Positions 1 to 5,734 of a stretch of DNA of 13,838 nucleotides are shown here, piece after piece. The stretch lies in assembly GCA_964450715.1 (NCBI GenBank), contig CAYVFC010000187.1, forward strand, positions 1 through 13,838, given 5' to 3'. The translations under genes and the position numbers were made by a program. The notes beneath the pieces are model-generated. The model was not told where the DNA came from. It made no database searches and saw nothing but the letters and a program-made list of their open reading frames with translations. The DNA is from CAYVFC01 sp964450715 (lineage in GTDB: Bacteria; Myxococcota_A; Polyangia; Polyangiales; JAFGIB01). Position 1 is the stretch's first letter; every line of letters starts with the position of its first letter.

Positions 1-101
1 TAGAAGCCATTTCATAAATACGGACCGAGTATTTCGGAGCGCGGCGGCCCCAGATGCCGGGTGAAGCTATATTCCCGGACAAACGCCGCTGGTCGTACGC
101 G

Positions 102-192
102 GGGTCCCAGGAACCGCGCGGCTGAGGTGTCATAGAAGCTAGTGATCCGTACAACCTCGGAAGGGTGCTCTTGCGCGCGGTTCCGGGGACCC
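102..192. repeat. Long imperfect inverted repeat downstream of dut
   Basis: Bases 102-120 and 174-192 are reverse complements at 18 of 19 positions; the only mismatch is A109 opposite G185. The 53-nt interior contains a second nested stem, GAGGT (124-128) with ACCTC (154-158). On the minus strand the structure begins 23 nt after the dut stop, so it would fold at the 3' end of the rpsO-pnp-dut transcript. No T-run follows, so it is not a classical intrinsic terminator. It could be a 3' protective hairpin, a Rho-linked processing site or a small repeat element. No gene was recognised in bases 1-215. Confidence 0.6.
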
Positions 193-215
193 GGAGGGGG
201 TACGAGGGGGGGGCG

Positions 216-698
216 TCACACCCCGGTGCTGCCGAACCCCCCGCTGCCGCGCGCGGTAGGGGGCAACTGTTCGCCCTCGCCGGTTACGCGCACCTCGACG
301 ACCCGCGTTACCGGTGCGACTACCAGCTGGGCGATGCGGTCTCCCGGCTGGATCACGTACGGCTGCTTTCCCAGGTTGACCAGCAGCACCTTGACCTCGC
401 CCCGGTAGTCCTCGTCGATGGTCCCGGGCGCGTTGAGCACGGTCACCGCGTGCCGGGCAGCCAGCCCCGAGCGCGGGCGGACCTGGCCCTCGTGACCCGC
501 CGGCAGAGCCAGCGCTATGCCGGTCGGAACGGCGGCATGCTCACCGGGCGCGATGCTGAGCGGCGCGGACAGTGCCGCGCTCAGGTCCATGCCGGCAGCT
601 CCTTCGGTGGCATAGCTCGGAACGGTCGCCTGTTCGGGATCGAGCAACCGTACCACCAACACCGGTCCGGCGCTGGCGTTATCACGGCCCGCGTTCAC
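216..698 (-). CDS. dut: Deoxyuridine 5'-triphosphate nucleotidohydrolase (dUTPase)
   Basis: Trimeric-type cytosolic dUTPase of 160 residues, hydrolysing dUTP to dUMP and diphosphate. This keeps uracil out of DNA and supplies dUMP for dTMP synthesis. All five family motifs are visible in order: I AAGMDL (34-39), II RPRSGLA (74-80), III NAPGTIDEDYRGE (89-101) with the catalytic Asp and the uracil-stacking Tyr, IV GDRIAQL (119-125), and V RGSGGFGSTG (150-159), the Gly-rich C-terminal arm. Length is typical. The start is GTG at 698, preceded by AGAAGGG; no better start lies upstream because pnp ends 11 nt away. It is the last gene of an rpsO-pnp-dut cluster. In many bacteria an M16 peptidase gene sits between pnp and dut; it is absent here. 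Confidence 0.96.
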   Translation of the reverse strand: MNAGRDNASAGPVLVVRLLDPEQATVPSYATEGAAGMDLSAALSAPLSIAPGEHAAVPTGIALALPAGHEGQVRPRSGLAARHAVTVLNAPGTIDEDYRGEVKVLLVNLGKQPYVIQPGDRIAQLVVAPVTRVVEVRVTGEGEQLPPTARGSGGFGSTGV

Positions 699-709
699 CG
701 CTGCCCTTC

Positions 710-2929
710 TCAGTGACGCGATCGATCTCGCGATCCTCGGCCGCCGCCTCGGCCGCGGTCGCCCCGGTCACCGCGGCCGCGATCGTTGCGGCCGCCGCCA
801 CGGTTGGAGGAGGGGCGCCGCCGCTCCTGCGGGGGCTCTTCGTAGCCCTCGGGCTTGGGCAGCAGCTCCTTATGCGAAAGCCGGATGCGCCCCTCGCGCT
901 CGGCCTCGATGACCTTGACCTCGATCTCGTCTCCCAGCTTGAGGTAGTCCTCGATGTTGGGCACGCGCTTCCAGTCCAGCTCGGAGATGTGCAAGAGGCC
1001 ATCCTTTCCGGGCACCAGCTCCACGAAGGCCCCGTAATCCTCCAGGCGGACCACCTTGCCCTTGAAGACCTGGCCGACTTCGGGCGTGGTGGTCAGGCTC
1101 TTGATGATCTCGATCGCCTTCTGCACGCTCGCCTCGTCGGGCGAGGCGATGGCCACGCTGCCGTCGTCCTCCACGTTGATGGAGGTGCCGGTCTGGTCCA
1201 CGATGGCCTTGATCATCTTGCCGCCCGGTCCGATCACGGTCCGCACCTGATCCGGCTTGATCTTGATAGTGACGATGCGCGGCGCGTACTTGGAGAGCGC
1301 CGAGCGAGGCTGGGCCAGCACCGAGGTCATCTTGTCCAGCAAAAACAGCCTGGCCTCGCGCGCTTGCTGTAGCGCCTTTTCCGCGATCTCCCCGGTCAGC
1401 CCGCCGATCTTGATGTCCATCTGGATAGCGGTGACTCCCTTTTCCGTCCCGCATACCTTGAAGTCCATGTCGCCCAGGTGATCCTCGTCTCCCAGGATGT
1501 CGGTCAGCACGGCGTAACGGTCACCCTCCTTGATCAGCCCCATGGCGATGCCGGCCACCGGCGCCTTCATGGGTACTCCGGCATCCATCAGCGCCAGCGT
1601 TCCGCCGCAAACCGTAGCCATGGAGGACGACCCGTTGGACTCGGTGATCTCGGAGACCAGGCGAATGGTGTAGGGAAACTCCTCCTTGATGGGAACCATG
1701 CGCATCAGCGCACGCTCGGCCAGGTTTCCGTGGCCGATCTCGCGGCGCCCGGGGCCGCGCAGCATCTTGATCTCGCCCACGCTGAAGGGGGGGAAGTTGT
1801 AGTGCAGGATGAAGTGCTTCCACTCCTCCTCGACCAGCCCCTCGATCTTCTGCTCGTCCCGCGAGGTGCCCAGGGTGGCGGTGCAGATGGCCTGGGTCTC
1901 GCCGCGGGTGAAGAGGGTCGAGCCGTGCGCCCGGGGCAGAAGCCCCACCTCGATGGTGATGGGACGCACGGTGACGGTGTCGCGCCCGTCCACCCGGACG
2001 CCCGTATCCAGCACCTGCGCGCGCATGGTGTCGTACTGCAGCTTCTCGAAGAGGCTCTCGATGAATCGCTCGTTTTCCGGATACTCGGTGGAAAGCTCGG
2101 CGATGATCTTGCGCTTGGCGCTCTTGAAGGCCTGCCCCCGCGCGGCCTTGTCCGCCTCGCGGCAGGCGGCCTGGATGGGCTCGAGCCCGAGCTCGCGTAC
2201 CTTCTCGGCCAGGCCCTCGGGCGGCTCCGCCTTCTCGAACTCCCACTTGGGCTTGCCCACCGCCTGGCGCATCTTCTCCATCAGCTCCAGCACGCCCTGC
2301 ACGGCCTGCTGGCCGAAGGTGACCGCCTCCATGAACTCTTCCTCGCTGACCTCGCTGCACTCGCCCTCCACCATCACGATGGCATCCTTGGAGGCCGCGA
2401 CGATGATCTCGATGTCGCTCTGCTTGACCTCTTCGTGCGTGGGATTGGCGACGAGCTTTCCCTCTACCCGGCCCACGCGCACGCCGGCGATGGGCCCGGC
2501 CCAGGGGATGGGGCTGATGTGCAGCGCGGCCGGCGCTCCCAGCATGGCCAGCACGTCGCAGTAGTTGTCCTTGTCCGCCGAGAGCACGGTGGCGATGATC
2601 TGCACCTCGTTGGTATAGCCCTTGGGAAAGAGCGGACGGCAGGGGCGGTCGATCAGCCGCGAAGTGAGAATTTCGTCGTCGTGCAGCTTGGCCTCGCGCT
2701 TGAAGAACCCGCCCGGGATCTTGCCCGCCGCGTAGGTCTTCTCCACGTAGTCCACGGTCAGCGGAACGAAGTCATGACCGGGCCTGGGGTCCTGCGACCC
2801 GCAGGCGGTGACCAGGACCACCGACTCCCCGCAGCTGACCAGCACCGCCCCCTGGGCCTGCTTGGCTATGCGGCCGGTCTCCAGGGTGACGAGCTTCTCA
2901 CCGATTTTTACGCTTTCTCGAATTATCAT
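710..2929 (-). CDS. pnp: Polyribonucleotide nucleotidyltransferase (PNPase)
   Basis: Phosphorolytic 3'-5' exoribonuclease of 739 residues, active in the cytosol as a trimer in mRNA turnover. Domain order is RNase PH-like 1 (about 1-230), a helical linker, RNase PH-like 2 (about 310-545), KH (about 550-612) with GXXG motif GPGG at 567-570, and S1 (about 618-688). The catalytic/metal residues equivalent to E. coli D486, D492 and K494 appear as D483, D489 and K491 (GDMDFK). The SNGSSS loop at 431-436 matches the phosphate site. The start is ATG 2929, where the family N-terminus (MIIRESVKIG) begins, with AGGAGG at 2940-2945. An upstream in-frame extension to 3058 does not resemble PNPase. The C-terminus (about 702-739) is an unusual Arg/Gly-rich tail. 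It lies downstream of rpsO, as in many bacteria. Confidence 0.98.
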   Translation of the reverse strand: MIIRESVKIGEKLVTLETGRIAKQAQGAVLVSCGESVVLVTACGSQDPRPGHDFVPLTVDYVEKTYAAGKIPGGFFKREAKLHDDEILTSRLIDRPCRPLFPKGYTNEVQIIATVLSADKDNYCDVLAMLGAPAALHISPIPWAGPIAGVRVGRVEGKLVANPTHEEVKQSDIEIIVAASKDAIVMVEGECSEVSEEEFMEAVTFGQQAVQGVLELMEKMRQAVGKPKWEFEKAEPPEGLAEKVRELGLEPIQAACREADKAARGQAFKSAKRKIIAELSTEYPENERFIESLFEKLQYDTMRAQVLDTGVRVDGRDTVTVRPITIEVGLLPRAHGSTLFTRGETQAICTATLGTSRDEQKIEGLVEEEWKHFILHYNFPPFSVGEIKMLRGPGRREIGHGNLAERALMRMVPIKEEFPYTIRLVSEITESNGSSSMATVCGGTLALMDAGVPMKAPVAGIAMGLIKEGDRYAVLTDILGDEDHLGDMDFKVCGTEKGVTAIQMDIKIGGLTGEIAEKALQQAREARLFLLDKMTSVLAQPRSALSKYAPRIVTIKIKPDQVRTVIGPGGKMIKAIVDQTGTSINVEDDGSVAIASPDEASVQKAIEIIKSLTTTPEVGQVFKGKVVRLEDYGAFVELVPGKDGLLHISELDWKRVPNIEDYLKLGDEIEVKVIEAEREGRIRLSHKELLPKPEGYEEPPQERRRPSSNRGGGRNDRGRGDRGDRGRGGGRGSRDRSRH

Positions 2930-2961
2930 TGAACCGATTCCTCCTACCGGCTTGCAGCCGG
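2930..2961 (-). promoter_or_regulatory. pnp ribosome binding site and small leader hairpin
   Basis: On the minus strand AGGAGG (2940-2945) lies 10 nt before the pnp ATG at 2929 and fixes that start. Immediately upstream, CCGGC (2947-2951) pairs with GCCGG (2957-2961) around a 5-nt loop, ending 1 nt from the Shine-Dalgarno. pnp mRNAs are autoregulated through leader structures in enterobacteria. Whether this small stem does the same is inference only. Confidence 0.5.
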
Positions 2962-3238
2962 CATATAAAAGAGGAACGGTCGAGCCGCGCATAGCCGTTA
3001 CGGCGAAAGCGCCACCGGAAACCCATCCCGGACACTCGTCCTGGTGGTAACCCCGCAATCGTATGGCGGATATGCATCAGATCGGCCGATCCCGTTACGC
3101 CGTTGCCGGAGGGGCGGGCTCGGTCCTCGGTTCCAGGGCTCAACGCCCGGCGCGTATACGAACGACCGGTCGGTAAACGCTCGAATCGAAGATCGAAAAT
3201 GCCCCGTTCCGACTACACGGCACTTGCTGTGTCGCCCG

Positions 3239-3262
3239 GGCGACCGGTTTCTTCCGGCCGCC
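3239..3262 (-). promoter_or_regulatory. Hairpin after rpsO, no U-tract
   Basis: On the minus strand GGCGGCCGG pairs with CCGGTCGCC: nine pairs including one G-U wobble, with a 6-nt loop AAGAAA. The stem starts 22 nt after the rpsO stop. It is followed by a GC-rich sequence, not T-rich, so it is not a classical intrinsic terminator. It more likely protects the rpsO 3' end, attenuates partially, or marks a processing point between rpsO and pnp. Confidence 0.6.
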
Positions 3263-3284
3263 CTTTAGAATTCTCTACCCGTGA

Positions 3285-3554
3285 CTACTTGCGAAGCCCG
3301 AGCTCCCCGATGAGGGTCCGGTAACGACCCACGTCCCGCTCGCGCAGGTACTCCAGCAAACGACGGCGCTGGCTGACCAGCATGAGCAGCCCCCTGCGGG
3401 AATGAAAGTCCTTGCCGTGAACCTTGAAGTGCTCGGTAAGTTGTTGGATTCGCTCGGTTAAAAGAGCGATCTGAACCTCGGGAGATCCCGTATCCGTTTC
3501 ATGGGTACGGAACTTCTTGATGACGTTGCTCTTATTTTCCGCGCTCAGCGCCAT
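3285..3554 (-). CDS. rpsO: 30S ribosomal protein S15
   Basis: The protein has 89 residues, the standard length of S15. It shows the family's characteristic sequence: an N-terminal ALSAENKSNVIKKF helix, the THETDTGSPEVQIALLTERI region (17-36), the LTEHFKVHGKDFHSRRGLL segment that contacts 16S rRNA, and a C-terminal RRRLLEYL stretch. S15 is a primary binder of the central 16S domain and helps form an inter-subunit bridge. The ATG at 3554 is preceded by a purine-rich AAAAGGA stretch and GAGAG. It is the first gene of the rpsO-pnp-dut cluster and has its own promoter at 3615-3643. Confidence 0.98.
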   Translation of the reverse strand: MALSAENKSNVIKKFRTHETDTGSPEVQIALLTERIQQLTEHFKVHGKDFHSRRGLLMLVSQRRRLLEYLRERDVGRYRTLIGELGLRK

Positions 3555-3614
3555 TAGCTCTCGGTTTTCCTTTTAATACGCCCCGATCCTCGTCCGGGGT
3601 TCGATGTGTGGCGG

Positions 3615-3643
3615 AGTATGCAGAGGCTCCGCGGTCCGGTCAA
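3615..3643 (-). promoter_or_regulatory. Sigma70-type promoter of rpsO
   Basis: On the minus strand a -35 TTGACC (3638-3643; 5/6 match to TTGACA) and a -10 CATACT (3615-3620; 4/6 match to TATAAT) are separated by exactly 17 nt. Predicted transcription start is near 3608, giving a leader of about 54 nt before the rpsO ATG. A 6-bp inverted repeat (GCGGAG 3611-3616 and CTCCGC 3627-3632) overlaps the -10 region; it may be incidental. The -35 lies only about 15 nt beyond the stop of the upstream decarboxylase gene. Confidence 0.6.
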
Positions 3644-3657
3644 GCAGATCGAACGGC

Positions 3658-4449
3658 TCATCTATAGCGCATGTCCGCGGTCCTGGTGAACCAGCGCGGG
3701 CCCGCTACCCCCACGGGGATCATATAAGATGAACCGACGATATCGATGACCGCCAGGCGCGCGCTCAGCTGCGGCCCGGAGACGAGCCGCTCTATGGGGT
3801 CCCAGTCCGAGGGGTAGAGCTCGATGGAGGCCCGGGCGGCGTGAGACTGATGGATGATCTCCCGCGGCTTGAACATCCAGAGCGGATTCAACGCCGTGGC
3901 CTGCCCCAACCCTCCGACATTGAAAGCTTTTCTTCCCATCACCGGCTCGGGATTGACCTCGACCGCTCCCCGCACGGCCTGGACCGATACCACCGGCCCG
4001 CCGCGGCGGGACACGCTGGCTTTCACGCCCTGCTCGCCCTCTTCGAAGGAAATCTCGGCCAGCTTCTTGGGATAGCCCAGAAGCTCGCGCCCGTAGATGA
4101 GGGCGGTGTCGTCGTCCACCACCATCCAGGCACAGTGCACCCCGCGGCCCAGGAGCGTGTCCACCTGGATGAGCAGGGCCGCCTCCCGGTAGGGCACGGT
4201 GAACGAGGTCTTGGTGTAGTTCGCGATGAACAGGGTGGCGCGTGCCGGCTCGTCGAGCCACAGGCCCGGCGGAAGGATTCGTCTGGTTTCTTTGCGGTCG
4301 AGGGGAAGGTCGACCAACACGAAGCGGGCGTTTTCCCAGAGCTTGATCCGCCCCCTGGCCATCCGTCCTAGGCCGAGCGCGGCGCGCACGGGGCTGGTCA
4401 GGTCCGGTTCTCCCCTGGGCATACCGGTTGTGGAGGTGCGCTCCGGCAT
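3658..4449 (-). CDS. Acetoacetate decarboxylase family protein
   Basis: This is a member of the acetoacetate decarboxylase (ADC) superfamily, 263 residues from this start. Known ADCs use a Schiff-base lysine in a tandem Lys pair to decarboxylate beta-keto acids. Here GYPKKLAE places K128-K129 at that point, and YRE at 88-90 offers a plausible partner glutamate. Other family-like features are PPGLW at 60-64 and the C-terminal part containing SSYMIPVG. The true substrate is unknown: several ADC-like subfamilies act on other compounds. A longer frame begins at TTG 4485, but that codon lies inside the promoter and operator. ATG 4449 would sit at the predicted transcription start (leaderless), while ATG 4422 and ATG 4362 are alternatives. 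ATG 4362 has AGGA upstream and the family core starts soon after it. Confidence 0.85.
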   Translation of the reverse strand: MPERTSTTGMPRGEPDLTSPVRAALGLGRMARGRIKLWENARFVLVDLPLDRKETRRILPPGLWLDEPARATLFIANYTKTSFTVPYREAALLIQVDTLLGRGVHCAWMVVDDDTALIYGRELLGYPKKLAEISFEEGEQGVKASVSRRGGPVVSVQAVRGAVEVNPEPVMGRKAFNVGGLGQATALNPLWMFKPREIIHQSHAARASIELYPSDWDPIERLVSGPQLSARLAVIDIVGSSYMIPVGVAGPRWFTRTADMRYR

Positions 4450-4456
4450 CGTATCG

Positions 4457-4485
4457 ATTATTTGACATACGTTACCGTATGTCAA
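4457..4485 (-). promoter_or_regulatory. Promoter overlapped by a perfect palindromic operator
   Basis: On the minus strand, -35 TTGACA (4480-4485) and -10 AATAAT (4457-4462) are 17 nt apart: a perfect -35 and a 5/6 -10. The same bases contain a perfect inverted repeat. Arms TTGACATACG (4462-4471) and CGTATGTCAA (4476-4485) flank a 4-nt spacer on the plus strand, so the operator covers the -35, the whole spacer and the edge of the -10. This geometry is expected for steric repression by a homodimeric helix-turn-helix repressor; size and symmetry fit TetR-family operators, which is inference. No regulator gene is adjacent. The predicted start is at 4449-4450, on or next to an ATG. Confidence 0.8.
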
Positions 4486-4674
4486 GAAACCTACGCGACC
4501 GGCGGTACAACCGCCATTCGCTACCCCTCCCGCAACAGATGAGCTCGGACGACATTACCCGAACCCCGACCTAGACCTAAAACAAGCGAACGCATCTGCT
4601 GCGAGCGCCCACAGCACGCCATTTCGGACGAGCGACCCGAGGAGGCCGAGGGGGAGCTGGTCGAGGCCGGAGAC
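4486..4674. other. Spacer between the decarboxylase operator and the mosaic ORF
   Basis: No intact gene is seen in this stretch. A 6-bp hairpin with a 3-nt loop (GGCGGT 4501-4506, ACCGCC 4510-4515) lies 16 nt beyond the operator. From 4543 the plus frame of the mosaic ORF is already open and encodes an acidic stretch (ISDERPEEAEGELVEAG from 4621). It has no ATG, GTG or TTG before 4675, so the 5' end of that gene seems to be missing. Confidence 0.5.
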
Positions 4675-5460
4675 GTGGCTCCGGTGGACGGCTTCCTCGA
4701 CGGCGAGGGAGATGGGGACGGCAAGGGAGAGGCCGAGCAAAAGCAGGCCGCTCCGGCGGTCGTGGTCCAGCCCTCCTTCGACACCGGTCCCCGGCAACGC
4801 CGGGCGAGCGTCGAAAGGCCCCGCTACCTGTCCGGCTGCGCCATGCCGGAGATACCGGAAGCGCTTCTGTCACAGGCGGAGACCATCCGCGTGGACGTGC
4901 GGATGCTGATCGGTGTCGACGGGCGGGTACTGTCGGCCACCGTCCTGCAGTCGCACCCGCTCATCCCGGATGTGGCTGACGACCGCGGGCGGTACGGCGG
5001 CAGCGACGACACCAGCAGCTGCGGCACCCTGAAGTACGTCCGCATCGAGTTCGCCGGCGCCGAGCTGAGCCCGGACAACGAGCTGAACGGCCTGACCCTG
5101 GGCGGCTGCGGCTCGGGAGCCGAGCTCAGCTACCTCCAGGTCCACCGCGGCAAGGACGACGGCATCGAGATATTCGGCGGCACGGTCGGCTACACCGTGG
5201 AAACCGGCGACGAGGACGACGACGACGGATTCGACGAGCAGGCGGCCATCGAGGACGCGGCGCGCAACAACACCCTGGGAACCGATCCCGGGCTGGGCAG
5301 CGCCAGCACCACCGAACCCGACTACGTCCCGACCAGCGCCGATCTCGCCGGGCAGGCGACCCCCAGCTTCGGCGATACCTCGGCCGATTACGCCGGAGCC
5401 TTCGAGCCCAACGCGGCCAGCGACTGGACCGAGGGGTGGACCGACTACCCCGAGAACTGA
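4675..5460 (+). pseudogene. Mosaic ORF: TonB C-terminal-like remnant fused to a shortened secreted surface protein
   Basis: The open frame encodes 261 residues from GTG 4675; the frame is open from 4543, with no good start or Shine-Dalgarno. Residues 1-45 are acidic/Gly-rich, like the linker of TonB-type energy transducers. Residues 48-99 resemble a TonB C-terminal domain (MPEIPEALL, then VRMLIGVDGRVLSATVLQSHPL) but stop before its last helix and strand. Near residues 99-105 the sequence changes to a secreted surface-protein type (YGGSDDTSSCGTLKYVRIEFAG, DNELNGLTLGG, VHRGKDDGIEIFGGTV). Around 173-186 (GDEDDDDGFD) it jumps to what looks like the same family's C-terminal end (DWTEGWTDYPEN), with the usual middle missing. 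No signal peptide or membrane anchor is present. The pieces are in frame, so a translated fusion cannot be excluded. I judge it a decayed remnant or assembly join. Confidence 0.6.
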
Positions 5461-5481
5461 ACGCATTGTAGTATTCGCGCC

Positions 5482-5694
5482 GTGACCACCGGCGCGACGC
5501 TGCTCATCGCGCTCGGCCTGGCGATGGACGCCTTTGCGGTCTCCATCGCCGCCGGGCTAGTGCTGGAACGGGTCGGCTTCCGACACCTTGCACGTACTGC
5601 TGAGCCGCCTGACCCGGGGGCGGACCCACGGCGACCCTACAAAGCGCCCGAGGCGCCGCGCGTGTACCCGCTTCAGGTTCGCATTCACGCCTGA
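5482..5694 (+). pseudogene. Truncated MntP-family manganese exporter (first transmembrane segment only)
   Basis: From GTG 5482, codons 1-35 encode LLIALGLAMDAFAVSIAAGLVLERVGFRHL. This matches the first membrane helix of MntP exporters, including the conserved MDAFAVS motif whose Asp lies in the transport path. After about nt 5586 the similarity stops, and a 35-residue Pro/Arg-rich tail of no recognised family runs to the TGA at 5692-5694. Full MntP proteins have about 190 residues and six helices, so this fragment cannot transport. The GTG lies 21 nt after the stop of the mosaic ORF and lacks a good Shine-Dalgarno. No other part of mntP is present in the window. Confidence 0.7.
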
Positions 5695-5700
5695 TACAAT
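5672..5700 (+). promoter_or_regulatory. Candidate extended -10 promoter for the HEAT/lipoprotein operon
   Basis: TGA-TACAAT (5692-5700) is an extended -10 element (TGn plus a 5/6 match to TATAAT). A weak -35 candidate TTCAGG (5672-5677) lies 17 nt upstream, as expected for extended -10 promoters. The predicted start near 5707 would leave a short leader containing the AAGGGAG ribosome binding site (5722-5728) before ATG 5735. Confidence 0.45.
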
Positions 5701-5734
5701 GGCCGCCCAAACGTCGAACGTAAGGGAGACCAAC

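Larger units (their letters stand above)
2930..3284 (-). other. Long rpsO-pnp intergenic region without a gene
   Basis: These 355 bases separate the rpsO stop from the pnp start, and no credible gene is seen on either strand. The region holds the pnp Shine-Dalgarno and small leader stem, two short perfect palindromes (GATCGGCCGATC at 3080-3091 and CGACCGGTCG at 3163-3172), and a strong hairpin just after rpsO (3239-3262). No convincing separate pnp promoter was found, so readthrough from rpsO is the simplest model. In E. coli the equivalent gap carries an attenuator and an RNase III site; equivalence here is inferred from position. Confidence 0.55.

Noticed and set aside
1478..2932. A 484-codon open frame on the plus strand opposite pnp
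   Set aside because: It lies entirely antisense to an unmistakable pnp, and its composition (His/Leu/Gly/Asp-rich) is typical of high-GC shadow frames with no recognisable domain.
2930..3058. A 43-residue N-terminal extension of PNPase
   Set aside because: The extension is unlike any PNPase, while ATG 2929 has AGGAGG and the exact family N-terminus.
4450..4485. TTG 4485 as start of the decarboxylase-family gene
   Set aside because: This codon is part of the -35 element and operator, so it would lie upstream of the predicted transcript.
4555..4797. A hydrophobic minus-strand frame opposite the TonB-like linker that looks like a small membrane protein
   Set aside because: It is the antisense of acidic Gly/Glu/Asp codons, which read as Leu/Ser/Pro/Val on the reverse strand. 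No family match or ribosome binding site is seen.
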